From NCBI GenBank assembly GCA_964471235.1, contig CAYYGL010000098.1, forward strand, positions 1 through 18,024: a stretch of DNA of 18,024 nt, given 5' to 3'. The notes below the pieces were generated by a model. That model saw nothing but the letters and a program-made list of their open reading frames with translations, did no database searches and was not told the DNA's origin. This DNA comes from CAYYGL01 sp964471235 (GTDB taxonomy: Bacteria; Calditrichota; Calditrichia; RBG-13-44-9; J075). Positions 14,967 through 18,024 of this stretch are shown piece after piece (the first letter of the stretch is position 1; every line of letters starts with the position of its first letter). The position numbers and the translations under genes are program-made.

Positions 14967-16046
14967 ATGGAAGTTGGAATTGTCGGCTTGCCGGTTTCCG
15001 GTAAGACTACCTTATTTTCCACTCTTACCGGGCAGCCGGTGGAATCGCTCCATGGCGGTGGGAAAGTGGAGGTGCACCGTGGGGTGGTAAAAGTCCCCGA
15101 TGAACGCCTGGACCGCCTGACGGAGATTTTTAATCCCAAAAAGAAGGTGCCGGCCACTATCGAGTATATTGAGGTGGGGGGACTGGATACCGAAACAGTA
15201 GAAACCCGGGGGTTTGATTCCCAATTTTTGCAGGTGCTCAAAACCACTGATGCCCTCTGTGTGGTAATCCGGGCTTTTGAGAACGAATACTATCCCCATC
15301 CCGCCGGCAGCGTGGATATTCACCGGGATATGCAAACCATCGAAGCGGAATTTTTGCTGTCGGACCTTTCGATCGTAGAAAACCGGGTGGAGCGCCTGGA
15401 AAAACAAACCCGTAAAGTTAAGGATGAACAGGCGGTTAAGGAATTAGCGTTGTTGAGGCGGTGCCAGGAACAGTTGGAAGAGGAGAAACCGCTCCGGGAA
15501 CTGGAGTTCTCCGAGGAAGAATCCCTGATGCTGCGTGGTTTTCAATTTTTAACCGCCAAGCCGCAAATTGTGGTGGTGAATATTAACGAGGCGGATATAC
15601 CCCGGGCGGAAGAAATTGCTGCTCAACTGCCGCCCCGTCCCCAGGTGCAGGTGGTGGCGCTTTCTGCGAAGGTGGAGCAGGAGATCAGCCAGTTGCCGGA
15701 AGAAGACCGGGAGCTGTTTTTGGAGGAGTTGGGAATAACCGAGCCGGCGCTCCATAAATTGATTCGCACCTCTTACGAGTTGCTGGGATTGATTTCCTTC
15801 TTCACTGTTGGGGAAGATGAATGCCGCGCCTGGACCATCAAAAAAGGCACCCCGGCGGTGCGGGCGGCTGGTGCCATTCACACCGACCTGGAGCGGGGGT
15901 TTATCCGGGCCGAGGTGGTGCATTACGAAGACTTCCTGGAAGCCGGCAGTCTGGCAAAATGCCGGGAACAGGGCATTCTACGCCTGGAAGGGAAAAGCTA
16001 TATCGTGCAGGATGGGGATATCATTACCGTGCGGTTTAATGTGTAG
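14967..16046 (+). CDS. YchF-family GTPase with altered nucleotide-binding motifs
   Basis: This 359-residue protein aligns with YchF (about 363) from end to end, including EYYPHPAGSVDIHRDMQTIEAEFLLSDL, a coiled-coil arm (VERLEKQTRKVKDEQ) and the C-terminal TGS-like domain ISFFTVGEDECRAWTIKKG with GAIHTDLERGFIRAEVVHYEDF. The base-contacting motif is NINEA (YchF: NVNE). G1 reads GLPVSGKTT, where YchF has GLPNVGKST. The G3 DIAGL is EVGGL, and the following GASKGEGLG loop is replaced by DTETVETRGF. YchF proteins bind ATP and ribosomes and act in stress and translation control; whether this paralogue does is unclear. The ATG at 14967 has AAGGAG six bases upstream; ATG 14961 overlaps that site and is rejected. 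The frame is also open upstream but without support. It is divergent from dapA. Confidence 0.85.
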   Translation: MEVGIVGLPVSGKTTLFSTLTGQPVESLHGGGKVEVHRGVVKVPDERLDRLTEIFNPKKKVPATIEYIEVGGLDTETVETRGFDSQFLQVLKTTDALCVVIRAFENEYYPHPAGSVDIHRDMQTIEAEFLLSDLSIVENRVERLEKQTRKVKDEQAVKELALLRRCQEQLEEEKPLRELEFSEEESLMLRGFQFLTAKPQIVVVNINEADIPRAEEIAAQLPPRPQVQVVALSAKVEQEISQLPEEDRELFLEELGITEPALHKLIRTSYELLGLISFFTVGEDECRAWTIKKGTPAVRAAGAIHTDLERGFIRAEVVHYEDFLEAGSLAKCREQGILRLEGKSYIVQDGDIITVRFNV

Positions 16047-16048
16047 AA

Positions 16049-16198
16049 ATGAATGCGGAGAACAATTATTTCCTTCGGTTTGTAGCGGATGAACATTTTA
16101 ATAATCATCGGGTAATTCGAGGCTTACTTTTACGAATCCCGGAGATGGACATCGTGCGGGGACCAGTAGTGAAATGGAGGCGTGGGAAGGTAAAATAA
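16049..16198 (+). pseudogene. Truncated DUF5615 PIN-like toxin relic
   Basis: The frame from ATG 16049, two bases after the stop of the YchF-like gene, encodes 49 residues. Residues 8-37 read FLRFVADEHFNNHRVIRGLLLRIPEMDIVR (positions described: RFVADEHFN, then RGLLLRIPEMDIVR), matching the start of DUF5615 PIN-like proteins, typically of the form RFLADENFN...RGLLRR.PDLDIVR. The similarity stops there; the tail GPVVKWRRGKVK and a stop replace the remaining two thirds (families are about 115-120 residues). There is no antitoxin gene upstream. I infer a decayed toxin gene. Confidence 0.6.
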
Positions 16199-16223
16199 CC
16201 TCCGTTCGACATCGGAAAAATAG

Positions 16224-16301
16224 AACGCTGAGGGACCCGAATGACCCGGATTTTCGCAGATTTTTTTATATGATAACCACTCATCCGTGAATATCAGCGT
16301 T
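16224..16301. repeat. Imperfect palindromic element
   Basis: Outer arms AACGCTGA (16224-16231) and TCAGCGTT (16294-16301) are perfect inverted repeats, and an inner pair CGGAT (16247-16251) and ATCCG (16283-16287) continues the symmetry. The middle is T-rich. The composition and the neighbouring CTGTGTCTTCTGTGT resemble dispersed intergenic repeats built around CGCGGAT/ATCCGCG-like ends. It may also act as a bidirectional terminator between the convergent genes. Confidence 0.6.
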
Positions 16302-16377
16302 ACCTGTGTCTTCTGTGTTTTATTTCAAGTAACGTCCAACTCACGTTATAATATATTATTTTCCTCCATGATCCCCA

Positions 16378-18024
16378 CTACTCAGTAACCTCAATCACCT
16401 TTCCCTGCCAGACGAAGCGGATATTTTTCCCCAACGCCAGAATCCGCGCTGCCGACGGATTGTCTTTCAGAAACCGGAAATACGTTTCGCTGCCGAACCG
16501 AATCTGTTTCACCTCAGCGTGTGGCTGCTCCTGAAGCTGGGAATCCACCCATAGCTGCCCGGTGAAATAAAACGCCCTGCCGTTTAAAAATTTAATCCGA
16601 TTGTTGAGGGCAATTTCTTTTCCGCTCCGGTCGTGGTAGCGAACGGCTGCCTGTTTTTGCCGAATTCCGCCCAGACCGGCTGCTCCTCCCAAATCCTGGG
16701 CTTCCTTGCTGCTGCCAACACTTATGGCGCCGCTTCTCTGGCGGAGACCTTCAAAGGCTTTTCCGGCGGATTCCATAAAGGTTCGATCCCGAACCATGTT
16801 TTCCCCGATGATCCGGTCCTTCGGTGATATCTCCTGCCGGGCAACCCGCTCCTGTTCATCTTCCACGAGTAAGTAACTCGTATAAGGTGTAACGATCCCA
16901 TAACGCCTCGCCAGTCGAACGATCTCCTCTTTCAATTCCTTTGTCTCCCCGTGCAGGCGAATCTGGTCCAACAGGTATCCCACTGCCCGGGCTGCCCACA
17001 GGGGGGCAACAAACGAATACTCCTCCGCCTGCTTGGGGAAGTTTACCCGGTAGGTGAAGGTCTTTGTTTTTCCTTCTGCCAGCCCGCGAAGCGTCACCGT
17101 ATGCTCCCCGCTGCCCCGGAAACGACCGAGAATGGTCAATGACGAACCGCGAAACACATCGGGCAGGCGGCCGGGGTAGAGGTCGCTGACCTTCACCGCC
17201 TCATCGAATTCGATTTTCAGATCCGTTAAAACAGGGTTGGCAACCTTCCGGTAAAAATTGGAAATTTTCAGTTCGATGTTCTCATCCGGGGTGATGTACG
17301 TGCGGTAGGCGTTGGTCATTTCCGTTAACTTGTCCAGCAAGTGGGTGTTAATGTCGTACCCGATGCCAATGGTAAAGATACGGGTATGGCGGGTATTGAC
17401 CCTCCCAATGGTTTTTAACAGCTCATTCGCGTCGGTCCGTCCCACGGTGGGTTTGCCGTCGGTGATGAACACAATAAAAAACGGGCGGGTTTCCTGACCG
17501 GAGCGTTGCAATGCCAGTTTTAACGCAGCTTCAATATTGGTGCCGCCAATGGCATTGAGACTGTCCAGGAACGCAAGGGCGTGTTTCCGACGGTTTTCTG
17601 TTGCCGGGGTGACTTCTTTAAACAGGGCATCTGCCCCGGTGGAGAAGCGAATCACATTAAAGCGATCCCCGGGGTGCAGGTTGTTGATGCAGAATGAGAG
17701 GGCGGCCTTTGCCTGCTTAATCTTCTCGCCCGCCATGCTGCCGGAAACATCCAGTACGAAAACAATGTCCTTGGGAAGCCGTTTCTGGCTGCCCTGTTCG
17801 CTACCGGGATAAAAGCTCATAAAGAAATACCCCGCTTCCCTTCCCGGGCGAAAGGTCAATACCGACAGCCCGCCTTCCCGCTCATCGGTGTGAAAAAACA
17901 GCCGAAAATCCTGGTCCGGCTTGATGTGGCTGGCTTCGTAAGCTATCACTGCCCGGTGAGCATCCGGTTGAGAAATGTTCACCGGATGGGTGGGGCAGTA
18001 AATATTGGTGATGGGCGTCTGTGA
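16378..18024 (-). CDS. VIT and von Willebrand A domain protein (N-terminus outside window)
   Basis: The frame is open to the right edge; 549 residues are visible and the N-terminus is missing. The visible start (IYCPTHPVNISQ and onward to DEREGGLSVLTFRPG) is the end of a VIT domain as in inter-alpha-trypsin inhibitor heavy chains. The von Willebrand A domain follows with an intact metal-ion site: DVSGSM (first Asp at visible residue 92), GGTNIEAAL and ITDGKPT. A later region (from about residue 340) contains APLWAARAVGYLLDQIRLHG and YGIVTPYTSYLLVEDE, typical of bacterial VIT-VWA proteins. The final 100 residues form a small unassigned beta-rich domain (RIKFLNGRAFYF). Such proteins are exported or cell-surface adhesion-type proteins; a role is not known here. 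Confidence 0.85.
   Translation of the reverse strand, partial: SQTPITNIYCPTHPVNISQPDAHRAVIAYEASHIKPDQDFRLFFHTDEREGGLSVLTFRPGREAGYFFMSFYPGSEQGSQKRLPKDIVFVLDVSGSMAGEKIKQAKAALSFCINNLHPGDRFNVIRFSTGADALFKEVTPATENRRKHALAFLDSLNAIGGTNIEAALKLALQRSGQETRPFFIVFITDGKPTVGRTDANELLKTIGRVNTRHTRIFTIGIGYDINTHLLDKLTEMTNAYRTYITPDENIELKISNFYRKVANPVLTDLKIEFDEAVKVSDLYPGRLPDVFRGSSLTILGRFRGSGEHTVTLRGLAEGKTKTFTYRVNFPKQAEEYSFVAPLWAARAVGYLLDQIRLHGETKELKEEIVRLARRYGIVTPYTSYLLVEDEQERVARQEISPKDRIIGENMVRDRTFMESAGKAFEGLRQRSGAISVGSSKEAQDLGGAAGLGGIRQKQAAVRYHDRSGKEIALNNRIKFLNGRAFYFTGQLWVDSQLQEQPHAEVKQIRFGSETYFRFLKDNPSAARILALGKNIRFVWQGKVIEVTE

Larger units (their letters stand above)
16047..16377. other. 331-base gap with a toxin relic and a palindrome
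   Basis: Between two convergent genes. The left part (16049-16198) is the remnant described separately. Next comes an imperfect palindrome (16224-16301). Further right is CCTGTGTCTTCTGTGTTTTA, then a hairpin AACGT-ACGTT (16331-16347) and the AT palindrome ATAATATATTAT (16349-16360). No intact gene is supported here. Confidence 0.6.

Noticed and set aside
1..18024. Absence of AGATCT and few RGATCY sites (three seen) as evidence that the BglII-like enzyme is active
   Set aside because: Counting GATC sites by eye (about 48) and their flanking bases, the number of RGATCY sites is close to what the flank frequencies predict (about five) and AGATCT is expected less than once. The depletion is not significant in this window.

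Overview
The window looks like part of a Gram-negative bacterial chromosome, most likely from the Fibrobacterota-Chlorobiota-Bacteroidota (FCB) side of the tree, for example a Calditrichota/KSB1-type lineage. The reasons are the DUF4835 and DUF3108 envelope proteins, two lipoproteins with classical lipoboxes, and diaminopimelate-type lysine genes. This placement is an inference from gene content, not a proven affiliation. There is no rRNA, tRNA, CRISPR array or intact mobile element. Genes are dense and most start codons have a recognisable Shine-Dalgarno sequence.

Layout. Positions 1-4029 are on the + strand: the 3' part of a divergent DnaA-like ATPase, a DUF3108 protein, a conserved protein with weak resemblance to deoxyhypusine synthase, and an exported DUF4835 protein. 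Positions 4085-10074 are on the - strand. In transcription order they carry rnhB, an RDD membrane protein, a small four-cysteine protein, a HisI-like protein that has lost its metal ligands, biotin carboxylase (accC) overlapping it, a biotin carrier protein and, after a 471-base gap, a TPR/CsgG-like lipoprotein. Positions 10485-14813 (- strand) form a compact operon: dapA, a BglII/BstYI-type restriction endonuclease, lysC and a peptide-type ABC substrate-binding lipoprotein, led by a very good sigma70-like promoter. Divergent from it (14967-16046, + strand) is an unusual YchF-family GTPase, followed by a relic of a DUF5615 PIN-like toxin gene. The right edge holds most of a VIT/von Willebrand A protein on the - strand.

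How the genes fit together. AccC and the carrier protein make the biotin half of an acyl-CoA carboxylase whose carboxyltransferase is not here. DapA and LysC supply the lysine/diaminopimelate branch. Several members are variants of universal families that have lost hallmark residues: a DnaA without its arginine finger and sensor-2 arginine, a HisI without its DCDxD cluster, and a YchF with altered G1 and G3 motifs. These, and the lone AT-rich restriction enzyme inside the dapA-lysC operon, are the most interesting content. I saw no obvious multi-gene defence or biosynthetic system that is clearly new.

Non-coding. Three gaps exceed 300 bases. Two of them carry palindromic elements that look like degenerate dispersed intergenic repeats, and one of those also has a short tandem array. 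The third carries a duplicated near-palindrome that may be an operator.
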